From positions 18,863-82,862 of the forward strand of contig CAZSAT010000016.1 of assembly GCA_964604675.1 (NCBI GenBank): a stretch of 64,000 nucleotides of DNA. Direction: 5' to 3'. Position 1 is the stretch's first letter. Every line of letters starts with the position of its first letter. Positions 42,079 to 54,711 of the stretch are shown one piece after another. A program made the position numbers and the translations under genes. The notes below the pieces were generated by a model. That model did no database searches, had not been told where the DNA came from, and saw only the letters and a program-made list of their open reading frames with translations. This stretch comes from CAZSAT01 sp964604675. Lineage in GTDB: Bacteria; Myxococcota_A; UBA796; CAJQPC01.

Positions 42079-43242
42079 ATGAGCTCGAAGTCGACCGTCG
42101 TCGCCGTCCGCACCACCCCCGAGACCGTGCTCGACGACTACGCGCGTCTGATGGACCTGGCAGACTACCAGAACATCCTCGACAAGAACGCGACCACGAT
42201 CCTGAAGAACAACATCTCGTGGCACCTGCTCTACCCCTCCGCGAACTCCACGCCGTGGCAGATCGAGGGGGTGACGAAGAAGCTGCAGAGCGACGGCTTC
42301 GACGACCTGGTGGTGGTCGAGAACCGCACCGTGGTCACCAACGCCAAGAAGGGCGAGCAGTACAACAACTTCACGCCGGTGCACGAGAAGTATGGCCTGC
42401 CGGTCAAGTACAACTTCGACCCGCGCGACATGCGCTGGGTGACCTACGAGCCCAAGGGGCCGATGCTCACCCTGCACGAGGTCTTTCCGAAGGGCATCCG
42501 CATCCCGGACTACTTCTTCGGCAAGAACGTCATCCACCTGCCCACGCTCAAGACGCACATCTACACCGACTACACCTGTGCGATGAAGAACGCGTTCGGC
42601 GCCTTGTTGGACAAGTCCCGGCACTACTGCCACCCGACCATCCACGAGACGCTGGTCGACCTGCTGCGCATCCAGAAGGAGATCCAGGCCTCGACCTTCG
42701 CCATCGCCGATGGCACCACCGCGGGCTCCGGTCCCGGGCCGCGCACCATGACACCGGTGGTCAAGAACCTGCTGCTCGCCAGCGACGACCAGGTCGCCAT
42801 CGACGCGGTGTGCGCGAAGCTCCTGGGCTTCGATACGATGGACGTCAAGTGCATCCGGCTCGCTACGGAAGCCGGGCTCGGAAACGGCCACATGGACGAC
42901 ATCGAGATCGTGGGCGACCTCGACACGGCCGAGGTCAAGAGGACCAACTGGGACTTTGTGGTCGGCGACAACGCGGCCAGCGCGGTGGGCGACCTGTTCT
43001 GGTTCGGGCCGCTGAAGCCGCTCTCGAAGCTGGCCTTCCAGACCCCCCTGGTGAACGCCTTCATCTTCGGCAGCTTCTTCTACCACGACTACATCTGGTA
43101 CCCCTTCGAGGGGTCCAAGACCGTGCAGACGTGGCTCCGGGACACCGAGTGGGGCCAGCACTTCCTCCGCTACGGCGACCCCTTCAACGAGTCGGCGCAC
43201 ACGGGCCTGAAGCGCCTGCTGCCGCGGATCACGCCGTCGTAG
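42079..43242 (+). CDS. DUF362 domain protein
   Basis: 387 residues, no signal peptide. The DUF362 core (about 45-300) has VIHLPTLKTHIYTDYTCAMKN, IADGTTAGSGPGPRTM and DDQVAIDAVCAKLLGFD, the conserved Lys-x-His and GxGP elements of the family. Many DUF362 proteins add a 4Fe-4S ferredoxin domain; none is present here. Function is not known. ATG at 42079 has AAGGAG upstream. It is divergent from the DUF1343 gene and its stop lies four bases from the convergent acyl-CoA dehydrogenase stop. Confidence 0.85.
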   Translation: MSSKSTVVAVRTTPETVLDDYARLMDLADYQNILDKNATTILKNNISWHLLYPSANSTPWQIEGVTKKLQSDGFDDLVVVENRTVVTNAKKGEQYNNFTPVHEKYGLPVKYNFDPRDMRWVTYEPKGPMLTLHEVFPKGIRIPDYFFGKNVIHLPTLKTHIYTDYTCAMKNAFGALLDKSRHYCHPTIHETLVDLLRIQKEIQASTFAIADGTTAGSGPGPRTMTPVVKNLLLASDDQVAIDAVCAKLLGFDTMDVKCIRLATEAGLGNGHMDDIEIVGDLDTAEVKRTNWDFVVGDNAASAVGDLFWFGPLKPLSKLAFQTPLVNAFIFGSFFYHDYIWYPFEGSKTVQTWLRDTEWGQHFLRYGDPFNESAHTGLKRLLPRITPS

Positions 43243-43246
43243 GCGC

Positions 43247-45043
<1,797 letters not shown>

Positions 45044-45074
45044 CAGTGCTCCGATGTCGGTGAATGGAGATTCA

Positions 45075-46496
45075 GTGCGTACCCGGTTCTCCCCAGAGCG
45101 GGCAAGCGCTGCGATGCTGGGCGGGCTGATCGGGTTCGGATTCTGTGCTGGGGAGCTGGCGGTGGGCGGGCTCGCTCCAGCTCCGGGGCAGCCGCTCGAG
45201 GTGCTCGACGCGCTGTGGGCGGTGCTGGGACTCGGTGGCCTCGGTGCGCTGCTCGGCACGGTCTCACGCTGGTTGCCGTGGATCGTGCTCGGCCTCGTCG
45301 CCGGGCCGCATGCCGCCAGGAGTGCGGGGGTGCACGAGGGCTGGGGCTGGGCGGGGGGCGCGGCCTTCGCGGCGGGCGGGTTCCTCGGGCCGGCCGGCGT
45401 CCTCGTCGCGACCCTTGGAGGCGCGCTGACGAGCCTCGCGCGCCCACGAGCCGGCGGGCTGAGTCTCGAGCGGCCGCTGATGGACAGCGGACCGCCGATC
45501 GTGCTGGTCACGGTCGACACGCTGCGTGCGGATCACGGTGAACTGCCCGGCCTGGAACGCCACGACGCGGTGAGCGGCGCGCCCTGGACGCTTCCCGCCA
45601 TGTACGCGCTGATGCTGGGCCAGCCGGTCCGCTTCCATGGCGGTGGGCTGCCTGTCGAGGCGGGGTACACCGCCCCGGATCCCGCCCTGCCCAGCCTGGC
45701 CGAAGCGCTGGCGGCACAGGGCTACCGCACCGACGCGGTGGTCTCCAACCCCCACCTCCGGGCCGAGCTCGACTTCGACCGGGGCTTCGATCGCTTCGTG
45801 CACGCCGACGACTTCGTCGAGCCGTTGTTGGCGGTGCACACCCTGTCTCGCTGGCACGCCCGATCGACAGGCCGCGTGGAGCGCCTCCGTCACCGACGCG
45901 ACGCGCTCGTGCTGGCCGAGGCCACCGCTGCCCTGGAGACGCCCAGCGAGCGTTCGCGCTTTCTCTGGGTCCACCTGCTGGGCCCTCACGAGTACACACG
46001 CGACCCGCTCCGTGAGGTCGAGGGGTGGACCCCGGGGAGCACGGATCCCGATGTGATGCGGCGCGTGTACGCCGCCAACGTCGACGCCACCCTCGGACGG
46101 CTGGCGGCGTGGCTGCCCGCGCTGCCCGAGGACGCCGTCGTGGCGGTCACCTCGGACCACGGGGAAGCCCTCGGCCCTTCGTTCGGGCATGGCACGGCGC
46201 TGGACGACGATCAACTGGTGGTGCCCCTGTGGACGCGCGGACTCGTGGTGCCCGAAGGGCAGATCGCGGCCTTCGACCTTCGTGAGGCGCTCCTGGCGGC
46301 AGCCGCGGGAGACCCCGCCGTGCGCACGCGGACCGTGGTCGAGGTGGGCGGCCTCCGCCGCGACGCATCGGCCTTCGCCCTCCGGACGCCGGAGGGTGTG
46401 TACGCCGAACGGCAGCCCCCCGAGCAGCTCGGCGTCCCGCGCGCTCTGGGGCCCGAGTTGCTCGAGGAGCTGCGCGCAGTCGGCTACGTGGACTGA
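45075..46496 (+). CDS. Membrane-bound sulfatase/alkaline phosphatase superfamily protein
   Basis: 473 residues. Basic N-terminus (MRTRFSPERAS), then about four transmembrane helices to residue 125, then an outer domain opening IVLVTVDTLRADH (metal ligands) and closing VAVTSDHGEALG with an HG three residues on. In place of the sulfatase Cys/Ser-x-P-x-R nucleophile is PWTLPAM, so Thr is the candidate nucleophile, as in several phosphotransferase-like members. The GTG at 45075 has GGAGA five bases upstream and gives a basic start; an ATG at 45114 is the alternative. Substrate unknown. Confidence 0.75.
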   Translation: MRTRFSPERASAAMLGGLIGFGFCAGELAVGGLAPAPGQPLEVLDALWAVLGLGGLGALLGTVSRWLPWIVLGLVAGPHAARSAGVHEGWGWAGGAAFAAGGFLGPAGVLVATLGGALTSLARPRAGGLSLERPLMDSGPPIVLVTVDTLRADHGELPGLERHDAVSGAPWTLPAMYALMLGQPVRFHGGGLPVEAGYTAPDPALPSLAEALAAQGYRTDAVVSNPHLRAELDFDRGFDRFVHADDFVEPLLAVHTLSRWHARSTGRVERLRHRRDALVLAEATAALETPSERSRFLWVHLLGPHEYTRDPLREVEGWTPGSTDPDVMRRVYAANVDATLGRLAAWLPALPEDAVVAVTSDHGEALGPSFGHGTALDDDQLVVPLWTRGLVVPEGQIAAFDLREALLAAAAGDPAVRTRTVVEVGGLRRDASAFALRTPEGVYAERQPPEQLGVPRALGPELLEELRAVGYVD

Positions 46497-47668
46497 CGTC
46501 GACGGAGGAGAGCGAGCGGCGCGAGCACCCACCAGGCGCTCACAGCTCTCGAGCTCGAACACCCCGCGGGTTCCGCGATCGCCACGCTCACCGGGACCTC
46601 GACCGTCGAGCCATTGCCGTCGACGAGCACGCTGAAGGTGTCCTCGCCGGCTTCCCCGCCGGCGTAGAACCAGACCCAGCCCTCTTCGCCCACCTCGACC
46701 TCGCCGAGCGCGGGCTCGACCACGACCGACATCAGCCACGCGTCGGTGCCCTCGACGAAGATCTTGGTGCGGGCGGTCTCGCCGGCCACCACCTCGATCG
46801 GCACGCTCGCGGCCCGGAGCGTCGTGTCGCCTCCGCTGTCGCCTCCGCCACCGCTGCCGCCGCCTGGCCCGCTCCCGCCGCTGCCGTCGTCTCCGCCGTC
46901 CTGGCCCTCGGGCTCCTGGGCTTCGGGCTCGTAGCCGCCGACGTCTACGTACCCGAGGATCCAGTCCAGGTGGCTGTCGACGCGCGCGGCCCCGTTGCCA
47001 CCACCGACGCACATGGAGTTGCTGTACTGCCAGCTGTACACGTGGCTGTTGGCGCCCACCAGCTCATAGATGCCGTCGCCGAGGTCCTCGAGCGCAGCGC
47101 CGCCGCTGTCGCCGTAGCAGATGTTCTGGTTGTCCTGGGTGTCCACGCCGTAGACGAAGGTCGCGTCGAAGCTGTGGACCGGGATCTTCGCCCATCGCTT
47201 GATCCCGCCGTCGTTGGCGTTGTCGCTCGTGACGCCGAAGCCCACGAAGGTCAGGTCCTCGCCTTTCCAGCTGTTGGTGAGTGGGTCGGTGTTCACCGGG
47301 TAGGGCTCCACCGAGGTCAGCCCGTTGACCAGCTCCACCAGCCCGATGTCATGGGCCAGGCTCCAGCTGCTGTAGTCGGGGTGGGCGTAGGCGGCCTTGC
47401 CCTCGTCCCAGTCCGTCATCTCGCCCACGCGCTCGCCGATCCCGACGTACATCTCGTAGCCGCTGTTGGCGTAGCTCTTGTACGCGTCGACGCAGTGTGC
47501 GGCGGTGACCACCCACTTCTCGTGGACCAGGGTGCCGCTGCAGTAGCTGAAACAGCTGCCCCAGCAGGCTTCCAAGGCGACCACGGCTGGGAACTGGCCG
47601 GTGGTCGCGATCTGTCCGTTGACGATCGGCGGCGGCGCGGCGGCCAGCGCGAGCGACACGATGATCAT
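46484..47668 (-). CDS. Trypsin-like serine protease (S1) with MYXO-CTERM-like tail
   Basis: 394 residues. Signal peptide (1-11), IVNGQIATTGQFP activation site, catalytic His58 (TAAHC), Asp107 (HDIGL) and Ser188 (GDSGG). The residue six before the serine, which sets the S1 pocket, is Asn182 rather than Asp, so strict trypsin specificity is unlikely. After a Gly/Ser/Pro linker (about 255-290) and a beta domain, it ends GCSSS, a hydrophobic helix and RRRQST, a MYXO-CTERM-like tail. Upstream, TTGACA (47734-47729) and TATAGT (47706-47701) lie on the minus strand but 22 bases apart. Confidence 0.9.
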   Translation of the reverse strand: MIIVSLALAAAPPPIVNGQIATTGQFPAVVALEACWGSCFSYCSGTLVHEKWVVTAAHCVDAYKSYANSGYEMYVGIGERVGEMTDWDEGKAAYAHPDYSSWSLAHDIGLVELVNGLTSVEPYPVNTDPLTNSWKGEDLTFVGFGVTSDNANDGGIKRWAKIPVHSFDATFVYGVDTQDNQNICYGDSGGAALEDLGDGIYELVGANSHVYSWQYSNSMCVGGGNGAARVDSHLDWILGYVDVGGYEPEAQEPEGQDGGDDGSGGSGPGGGSGGGGDSGGDTTLRAASVPIEVVAGETARTKIFVEGTDAWLMSVVVEPALGEVEVGEEGWVWFYAGGEAGEDTFSVLVDGNGSTVEVPVSVAIAEPAGCSSSRAVSAWWVLAPLALLRRRQST

Positions 47669-47859
47669 GTCAGGCCCTCCACGGGGCCGGTGCCGCGAGC
47701 ACTATACATGCTGTCTACCTGAGGCGCGTGTCAAGCGAATCCAAAGGAGTGTGAAGACGCGCGGACAACTGCTGACGCCTTGGGCTCGAAGGGATGTTCG
47801 AAGCCGGCGTTCTCAAGGGTGTCCGGATGAACCGGATGGACCGCACCACAGGAGCCACC

Positions 47860-48144
47860 ATGGCCAAGATCCTCCTCCCCGTCCTCGCCGCTTGCCTGTT
47901 CTTCGCCCCCTCCGCCGAGGCGGCGCCCAACAGCAGGGTGCTCGCAGCGAGCCTGTCGTCCTCCCGCATCACGCTCGCCGAGGCGCAGCAGCTCCGGAGT
48001 GCCTACGAGAACCTGGTGCGCGTCAAGGCCCTCGCCCGCGCCGACGGTCGGGTGACCCGGGCCGAGAGCGAGCGCATCAAGGCGCTGGAGGTCCGCTTCG
48101 CCCGCGAGCGCAGCATCCTCCTGGAGAACAAGGTGCGTCGCTGA
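47860..48144 (+). CDS. Small secreted helical protein
   Basis: 94 residues. Signal peptide MAKILLPVLAACLFFAPSAEA (cut after SAEA), then a helical hairpin with ARADGRVTRAESERIKALE, an EF-hand/TerB-like loop pattern in which Asp-Gly-Arg-Val and Glu lie at ligand positions. The ATG at 47860 follows GGAGCCACC at ideal spacing; the longer in-frame start lacks a signal peptide. Function unknown. It is followed by a large inverted repeat. Confidence 0.75.
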   Translation: MAKILLPVLAACLFFAPSAEAAPNSRVLAASLSSSRITLAEAQQLRSAYENLVRVKALARADGRVTRAESERIKALEVRFARERSILLENKVRR

Positions 48145-48159
48145 CGGCACCGTCCCCCA

Positions 48160-48221
48160 GGGCGAGGGTCCCCGACACCGTCCGAGCGGATAGCCTCGGA
48201 GGGTGTCGCGGGCCCTCGCCC
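48160..48221. repeat. Large imperfect inverted repeat
   Basis: A 27-base left arm (48160-48186) and a 27-base right arm (48195-48221) are complementary at 24 positions around the eight-base loop CGGATAGC. It begins 15 bases after the stop of the small secreted protein and ends 28 bases before the rhodanese gene. It could be a terminator, a protein-binding site or a short mobile repeat; no U run follows. Confidence 0.65.
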
Positions 48222-48249
48222 TCCTCTGGGCGCGCGATCCGGGCGCCCC

Positions 48250-49041
48250 ATGAAGCCTCTCGTCTCCGCCACCGAGCTCCAGCGCATCGTCGACGGAGAC
48301 GTCGTGGTGTTCGACTGCCGCCACCGGCTCTCGGATCCGAGCTGGGGGGAAGCAGCCTTCCGCGCGGGGCGCGTGCCGGGTGCCCGCTACCTGAACCTGG
48401 ACCGGGATCTCTCGGCTCCGGTCGCGCCCGATGGACGCGGTGGACGTCACCCCCTCCCGGATCCCGAGGTCTTCGCGGAGCTGCTTCGGAGCCATGGCGT
48501 GGGCCGACGCACGCGCGTGGTGGCGTACGACGACATGGGGAACCCCTTTGCGGCGCGCCTGTGGTGGATGCTCGGCTGGATCGGACACGACGACGTGCAG
48601 GTCCTCGACGGCGGCTTCGGCGCCTGGGCGGGTCAGCTCGACACCGGACCGCAGGTGCCGGCGCGACGTGGGAACCTGCAGGCGCGCGTGCGTCCCGAGC
48701 GGGTCGCGACCGCGGACGAGGCCGCTGCGGCGGAGCTCCTGGTCGACTGCCGATCTCCCGGGCGCTTTCGGGGGGACTCCGAGCCCATCGACCCCCGACC
48801 GGGGCACATTCCGGGCGCCATCAACAGGCCCTGGTCCGATCTGGTGAGCGAGGCCGGCCGTCTGGTGAAGCCCCCGGATCTCCCGGGTGGCGCCCCGGTG
48901 CTGTACTGCGGGTCCGGGGTGACGGCGTGCGTGGGCCTGTTGGCCCTGGAAGCCTACGGTGGACGGCGCGGACGGCTCTACCCGGGCGGCTGGAGCGGCT
49001 GGCTCGCGGAAGGTCGGCCGGTGGCCCGAGGGCCCGAGTGA
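48250..49041 (+). CDS. Rhodanese-type sulfurtransferase
   Basis: 263 residues in two rhodanese domains (about 1-125 and 135-263). The first is inactive (no cysteine loop) and holds VVFDCRHRL and GHDDVQVLDGGF. The second carries the catalytic Cys220 in YCGSGVTAC, with the CGSG form of 3-mercaptopyruvate sulfurtransferase type enzymes rather than the CRKG loop of thiosulfate enzymes. It transfers sulfane sulfur to acceptors in the cytoplasm. ATG at 48250. The stop overlaps the next gene as GTGA. Confidence 0.9.
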   Translation: MKPLVSATELQRIVDGDVVVFDCRHRLSDPSWGEAAFRAGRVPGARYLNLDRDLSAPVAPDGRGGRHPLPDPEVFAELLRSHGVGRRTRVVAYDDMGNPFAARLWWMLGWIGHDDVQVLDGGFGAWAGQLDTGPQVPARRGNLQARVRPERVATADEAAAAELLVDCRSPGRFRGDSEPIDPRPGHIPGAINRPWSDLVSEAGRLVKPPDLPGGAPVLYCGSGVTACVGLLALEAYGGRRGRLYPGGWSGWLAEGRPVARGPE

Positions 49042-49955
49042 GGGCGCTTCGCTGGGGCCGGTCCGCCTACGAGACCGACGAAGCCCTCGACCTCGAGGAG
49101 GCCGGGCTCGCAGCGCTCGGGGTGCCCCTGGTGCGGCACGAAGGTCCGGACCCGCCCCTGCATGGTGTGGGGGTCCTCGTGGTCACCAGCAAGGTGGAGG
49201 TCCGGGCGGAGGTGGTGGCGGCGGCGCCGGATCTCGAGCTCGTCGTGACCACCACCAGCGGCTACGAGCACCTCGACCTCGACACGCTCCAGTCCGCCGG
49301 GGTGCGTGCCGCACGCTGCCCGATCGCCCGCCGCGATGCGGTGGTCGACACCAGCCTCGCGCTGGCGTTGTCGTTGCTCCGCGGCTTGCCCGGTCTCCAC
49401 CGCGAAGCGGAGCGCGGGGTCTGGGCCCGTGGGCAGCTGCCCTCCCGTGCGCCCGGGCTGGTGTCCGGACTCGACGTGGGGTTGGTTGGACTCGGGGTCA
49501 TCGGACGTGCGGCGGCCCACGCGTGGCGCTCGCTCGGGGCCAAGGTGCGATGGCACGACCCAGCCCTGGCGGGCAGCCTCGACCTGGAGGAGCTGGTGGG
49601 CGCAAGCCGTGTCGTGAGCCTCCACTGCGGGCACACCGACTCGAGCGACGGGCTCGTCGACGCCACCCTCTGTCGCGCGATGCGGCCCGGCACCCTGCTG
49701 GTGAACACCGCCCGTGGTGGCTGTGTGGTGCTCGACGACGTGCTCGAGGCCGATCACCTCGGCGGGCTGGGCCTCGACGTCTTCGACCTGGAGCCGCCCG
49801 AACGCCTGGCCGAGATCGCTGCGCGGCCGAACACCGTGCTGCTGCCGCACGCAGCCGGCTACCACCCGGGTCTCGGTCGAGCCGTGGCCGACGAGGTGGT
49901 GGCCACGGTCGAAGCATTCCTGGACGGTCGGGCGCTACCCGCGGCCCTCGAGTAG
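49038..49955 (+). CDS. D-isomer-specific 2-hydroxyacid dehydrogenase
   Basis: 305 residues. NAD-binding motif GLVGLGVIGRA near residue 148, LVNTARGG with the catalytic Arg region, GLGLDVFDLEPPE with the Glu, and LLPHAAGY with the catalytic His. Reduces 2-oxoacids or oxidises D-hydroxyacids in the cytoplasm; substrate not readable. GTG at 49038 overlaps the rhodanese stop (GTGA), so the two should be cotranslated. The 3' end overlaps the convergent HAD gene by 21 bases. Confidence 0.88.
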   Translation: MRALRWGRSAYETDEALDLEEAGLAALGVPLVRHEGPDPPLHGVGVLVVTSKVEVRAEVVAAAPDLELVVTTTSGYEHLDLDTLQSAGVRAARCPIARRDAVVDTSLALALSLLRGLPGLHREAERGVWARGQLPSRAPGLVSGLDVGLVGLGVIGRAAAHAWRSLGAKVRWHDPALAGSLDLEELVGASRVVSLHCGHTDSSDGLVDATLCRAMRPGTLLVNTARGGCVVLDDVLEADHLGGLGLDVFDLEPPERLAEIAARPNTVLLPHAAGYHPGLGRAVADEVVATVEAFLDGRALPAALE

Positions 49956-50726
49956 ACCGTCGATGGCCGTGGCGAAGCCATGGCCGCCCGGCTCCGCGGT
50001 GATCCAGGTGGGATGCTGGTCCATGCGGTGGAGGAAGTCTGCGACGTTGGCGACCCCGATCGAGCAGGGGAAGTACCCGAACATCGGCTCGTCGTTGGCC
50101 GAGTCGCCAAGGAAGGCGTACTGGTGGGCCACTTCGTCCAGGTCTTCGTGCCAGAGTTCCTTCACGATGCGGCGGCAGCCGGTCAGCTTGTCGAAGGTGC
50201 CGTACCAACCGTTGACATGGATGGAGCTCACCTTGCAGGTGGCGCCGGCGTGCTCGAAGGCCGCCACGATCGCGTCGATTCCCCTCTCGCCGAGGTGAGG
50301 GACGTCTTCACAGAAGTCGATCGCGAGGTCCAGCTCGCGGTAGGGCTGGTCGCTGGCCAGCGCCGAGCCCGCGACGTGGTGCACGATCCAGTCGCCTAGG
50401 GCGGTCAGCCGCAGACGGTTCTCGGCGCGTTCTCCAGCCCCTTGCAGGAACCGCCTGTGGAGGCGCCCGTCCCGGTGGAAGAACCACAGGCCACCGTTCT
50501 CCCCGACGACCCCGTCGACGGGCCACATCCGCGCGATGTGATCGACCCAGCCCCCAGGACGACCCGTGATCGGGACGACACGGAGACCGGCGGCCTGCAG
50601 GCGTGACAGCGCCACGAAGGCCTCCGGCACCAGCCGGCCTTCCCAGGTGAGCGTGTCGTCGATGTCGCAGAAGACCCCGCGGAGGCCTCGACCCCAATCG
50701 GCCGGCGCCTCCGTGAGGGGCTGCAT
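49935..50726 (-). CDS. HAD-superfamily sugar phosphatase
   Basis: 263 residues. HAD motif I CDIDDTLTWEG (Asp21, Asp23), motif II PITGRPGG, motif IV GDSANDEPMF. Cap type C2 (HAD-IIB), as in sucrose-, trehalose- and mannosyl-3-phosphoglycerate phosphatases, and so a hydrolase of a sugar phosphate in the cytoplasm. Its ATG lies immediately after the korB stop (TAG then ATG), so it is the third gene of the 2-oxoacid:ferredoxin oxidoreductase operon. Confidence 0.85.
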   Translation of the reverse strand: MQPLTEAPADWGRGLRGVFCDIDDTLTWEGRLVPEAFVALSRLQAAGLRVVPITGRPGGWVDHIARMWPVDGVVGENGGLWFFHRDGRLHRRFLQGAGERAENRLRLTALGDWIVHHVAGSALASDQPYRELDLAIDFCEDVPHLGERGIDAIVAAFEHAGATCKVSSIHVNGWYGTFDKLTGCRRIVKELWHEDLDEVAHQYAFLGDSANDEPMFGYFPCSIGVANVADFLHRMDQHPTWITAEPGGHGFATAIDGLLEGRG

Positions 50727-51761
50727 CTACTCGACCGTCCAGGTCGTCCCGCCGTAGACGAGCTTGGCGAGCTCGCCCTTGCCGTGGCGCGAGGTGGCCT
50801 CGTCGAGCTGGGCGTGGAAGGCGCCGTCGTAGGTGGGGCGCTCGGTCTCGAGGATCACGCCCATCGGCACCGGGTATTCGGGGACGTCGAGCTGCACGAG
50901 CAGGCCCGCAAGGAAACGGTTGGTCTTGTCGTGCACGATGCAGTCGGCCTCGGTGAACTCGTCACCCAGCTCGATGACCTCGATCTTGAGCCCGTCCAGG
51001 CGCAGTCCCTTGGGCGCATCCTTGGCGCCGAAGGTCATCGGCTGACCGTGCTCGAGCATCAGGCAGTTCTCGGCCCGAACCTTGCGAGCGACCACGTCGT
51101 CGAAGGCGCCGTCGTTGAAGATGTTGCAGTTCTGGTAGATCTCGACGAACGAAGTGCCGGAGTGCTGCTCCGCCGCGAACAGGGCCTTCCGGAGATCCTT
51201 CACCATGATGTCGACGCTCCGGGCCAGGAACGTTGCGCCGGCGCCAAGGGCGACCTGCAGCGGCACGAAGGGGTTGTCCAGGCTGCCGAGCGGCGTGGAC
51301 TTGGTCTTCTTGCCGACCTCGCTGGTGGGGCTGTACTGCCCCTTGGTCAGGCCGTAGATGCGGTTGTTGAACAAGAGGATCTGCAGGTCCACGTTGCGGC
51401 GGATGACGTGGATCAGGTGGTTGCCACCGATGCTCAGCGCGTCGCCGTCGCCCGTGATGACCCACACGCTCAGGTCGGGGTTCGCGCACTTCAGGCCCGT
51501 GGCAAACGCGGGAGCGCGGCCATGGATCGTGTGGAACCCGTAGGTGTTCATGTAGTAGGGGAAGCGGCTCGAGCAGCCGATGCCGCTCACCACAGCGAAG
51601 TCCTCACGCTTGATGCCCATCTCGGTCATCACGGTCTGGACCTGGCTCAGGATCGCGTAGTCACCGCAGCCAGGGCACCAACGGATGACCTGGTCGGACA
51701 TGAAGTCCTTCTTGGTGTAGCTCGTGCCCTCTTCGACCGCGCTCTCGTGGTTCTCGGACAT
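50727..51761 (-). CDS. korB: 2-oxoacid:ferredoxin oxidoreductase, beta subunit (KorB type)
   Basis: 344 residues. Thiamine diphosphate subunit. CPGCG (Cys29, Cys32) starts the domain, IGCSSRFPYYMNTYGFHTIHGRA binds the cofactor region, and TGDGDALSIGGNHLIH carries the Mg/TPP motif. It catalyses oxidation of 2-oxoglutarate (or a similar 2-oxoacid) to the acyl-CoA with reduction of ferredoxin. Oxoglutarate rather than pyruvate is inferred from overall likeness to KorB and the fused alpha partner. Starts one base after the korA stop. Confidence 0.9.
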   Translation of the reverse strand: MSENHESAVEEGTSYTKKDFMSDQVIRWCPGCGDYAILSQVQTVMTEMGIKREDFAVVSGIGCSSRFPYYMNTYGFHTIHGRAPAFATGLKCANPDLSVWVITGDGDALSIGGNHLIHVIRRNVDLQILLFNNRIYGLTKGQYSPTSEVGKKTKSTPLGSLDNPFVPLQVALGAGATFLARSVDIMVKDLRKALFAAEQHSGTSFVEIYQNCNIFNDGAFDDVVARKVRAENCLMLEHGQPMTFGAKDAPKGLRLDGLKIEVIELGDEFTEADCIVHDKTNRFLAGLLVQLDVPEYPVPMGVILETERPTYDGAFHAQLDEATSRHGKGELAKLVYGGTTWTVE

Positions 51762-51762
51762 C

Positions 51763-53613
<1,851 letters not shown>

Positions 53614-53664
53614 GGGTCCTCTCACGAGACTACGGTGCTAACGCATCTCGGTTAGCCTTGGGAC

Positions 53665-54711
53665 GTGAAGTACCGCCTCCTCGACTGGCTCGCCTGCCCC
53701 GCATGCCGTTGCCCCGACCTCGCACTGCGGGCCGACCGCGTCACCACCCTCGACACCTGGCATGGTCACTGGCAGCCTACAGAAGAGGGCACGAGCGGGC
53801 TCGACCTCGATGCGCGGAGCCTCCAGGAGGTGCTCGAGGGCCAGCTGAAGTGCCCGAGCTGCGGTCGCAGCTACCCCATCCGAGACGGCGTGCCGCGCAT
53901 GCTCCTGGAGGACGACGACTCGCCGGCGTCGGGCCACCGGTGGACCCGCTTCGATGGGTCCGAGCCCGAGTTCGAGCAGAACTTCCTCGACATGATCGAC
54001 CCGATAGAGCCCAAGGACTTCCTGGGCAAGCTCGTCCTCGATGCCGGGTGCGGGTTCGGACGGCACAGCTTCTTCGCCGCGCGCTACGGGGCCGAGGTGG
54101 TCGCCCTCGACAAGGCGGCCGACGCAGTGGGGAGCGCGCGCGCGAACACGAAGAAGCTGCACCGCGTGCACGTGGTTCAAGGCGACTTCAGCCGGCCCCC
54201 CCTTCGCAGCGAGAGCTTCGATCTCGCCATGTGCATGGGCGTGCTCCACCACCTGGAGGCCCCGCGAGCGTCCTTCGGGAGCCTGCAGGACCTGCTCGAC
54301 GTCAGTGGTCGCTTGCTCGTCTGGGTCTATGGCCCGCGCCACGGAACGGTTCGCCATGTCTCCAAGGCCCTCCGGGGAACGGCGAACAGCCTGGACGACG
54401 AAGGGCTCTTCCGCTTGAGCAGCAGCCTGGCCAGCACGCTGAGGGCCGTGTCCCACACCCCCTACCGGCTGATGCGCCACGTCCCGTTGGTCGGCCACGT
54501 GGTCACGCACCTGCCGGCGCACGACCACCACAAGTGGCCCTTCGATGTGGTCGTGGCGGACATCTACGATCGGCTGCGGGTGCCGGTGACCCAGTACGTG
54601 ACCGGCGAAGAGCTGGAGCGCTGGTTCGCCGAAACCGGCTACGCCGACATCACCGTCACGCGTCGTGTTCGGAACAACGAGTCGTTCCGCGGGACCGGCG
54701 TCCGGCGCTGA
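53665..54711 (+). CDS. SAM-dependent methyltransferase with N-terminal Trm112-like zinc domain
   Basis: 348 residues. A Trm112-like segment at residues 8-80 has two cysteine pairs (CPAC at 11-14 and CPSC at 63-66). A class I methyltransferase domain follows, with VLDAGCGFGRHS (124-135), VVALDKA and CMGVLHHLEAP, and then a C-terminal extension (VRHVSKALRG onward). The acceptor is unknown. GTG at 53665. The last 56 bases overlap the convergent BPI-like gene. Confidence 0.8.
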   Translation: MKYRLLDWLACPACRCPDLALRADRVTTLDTWHGHWQPTEEGTSGLDLDARSLQEVLEGQLKCPSCGRSYPIRDGVPRMLLEDDDSPASGHRWTRFDGSEPEFEQNFLDMIDPIEPKDFLGKLVLDAGCGFGRHSFFAARYGAEVVALDKAADAVGSARANTKKLHRVHVVQGDFSRPPLRSESFDLAMCMGVLHHLEAPRASFGSLQDLLDVSGRLLVWVYGPRHGTVRHVSKALRGTANSLDDEGLFRLSSSLASTLRAVSHTPYRLMRHVPLVGHVVTHLPAHDHHKWPFDVVVADIYDRLRVPVTQYVTGEELERWFAETGYADITVTRRVRNNESFRGTGVRR

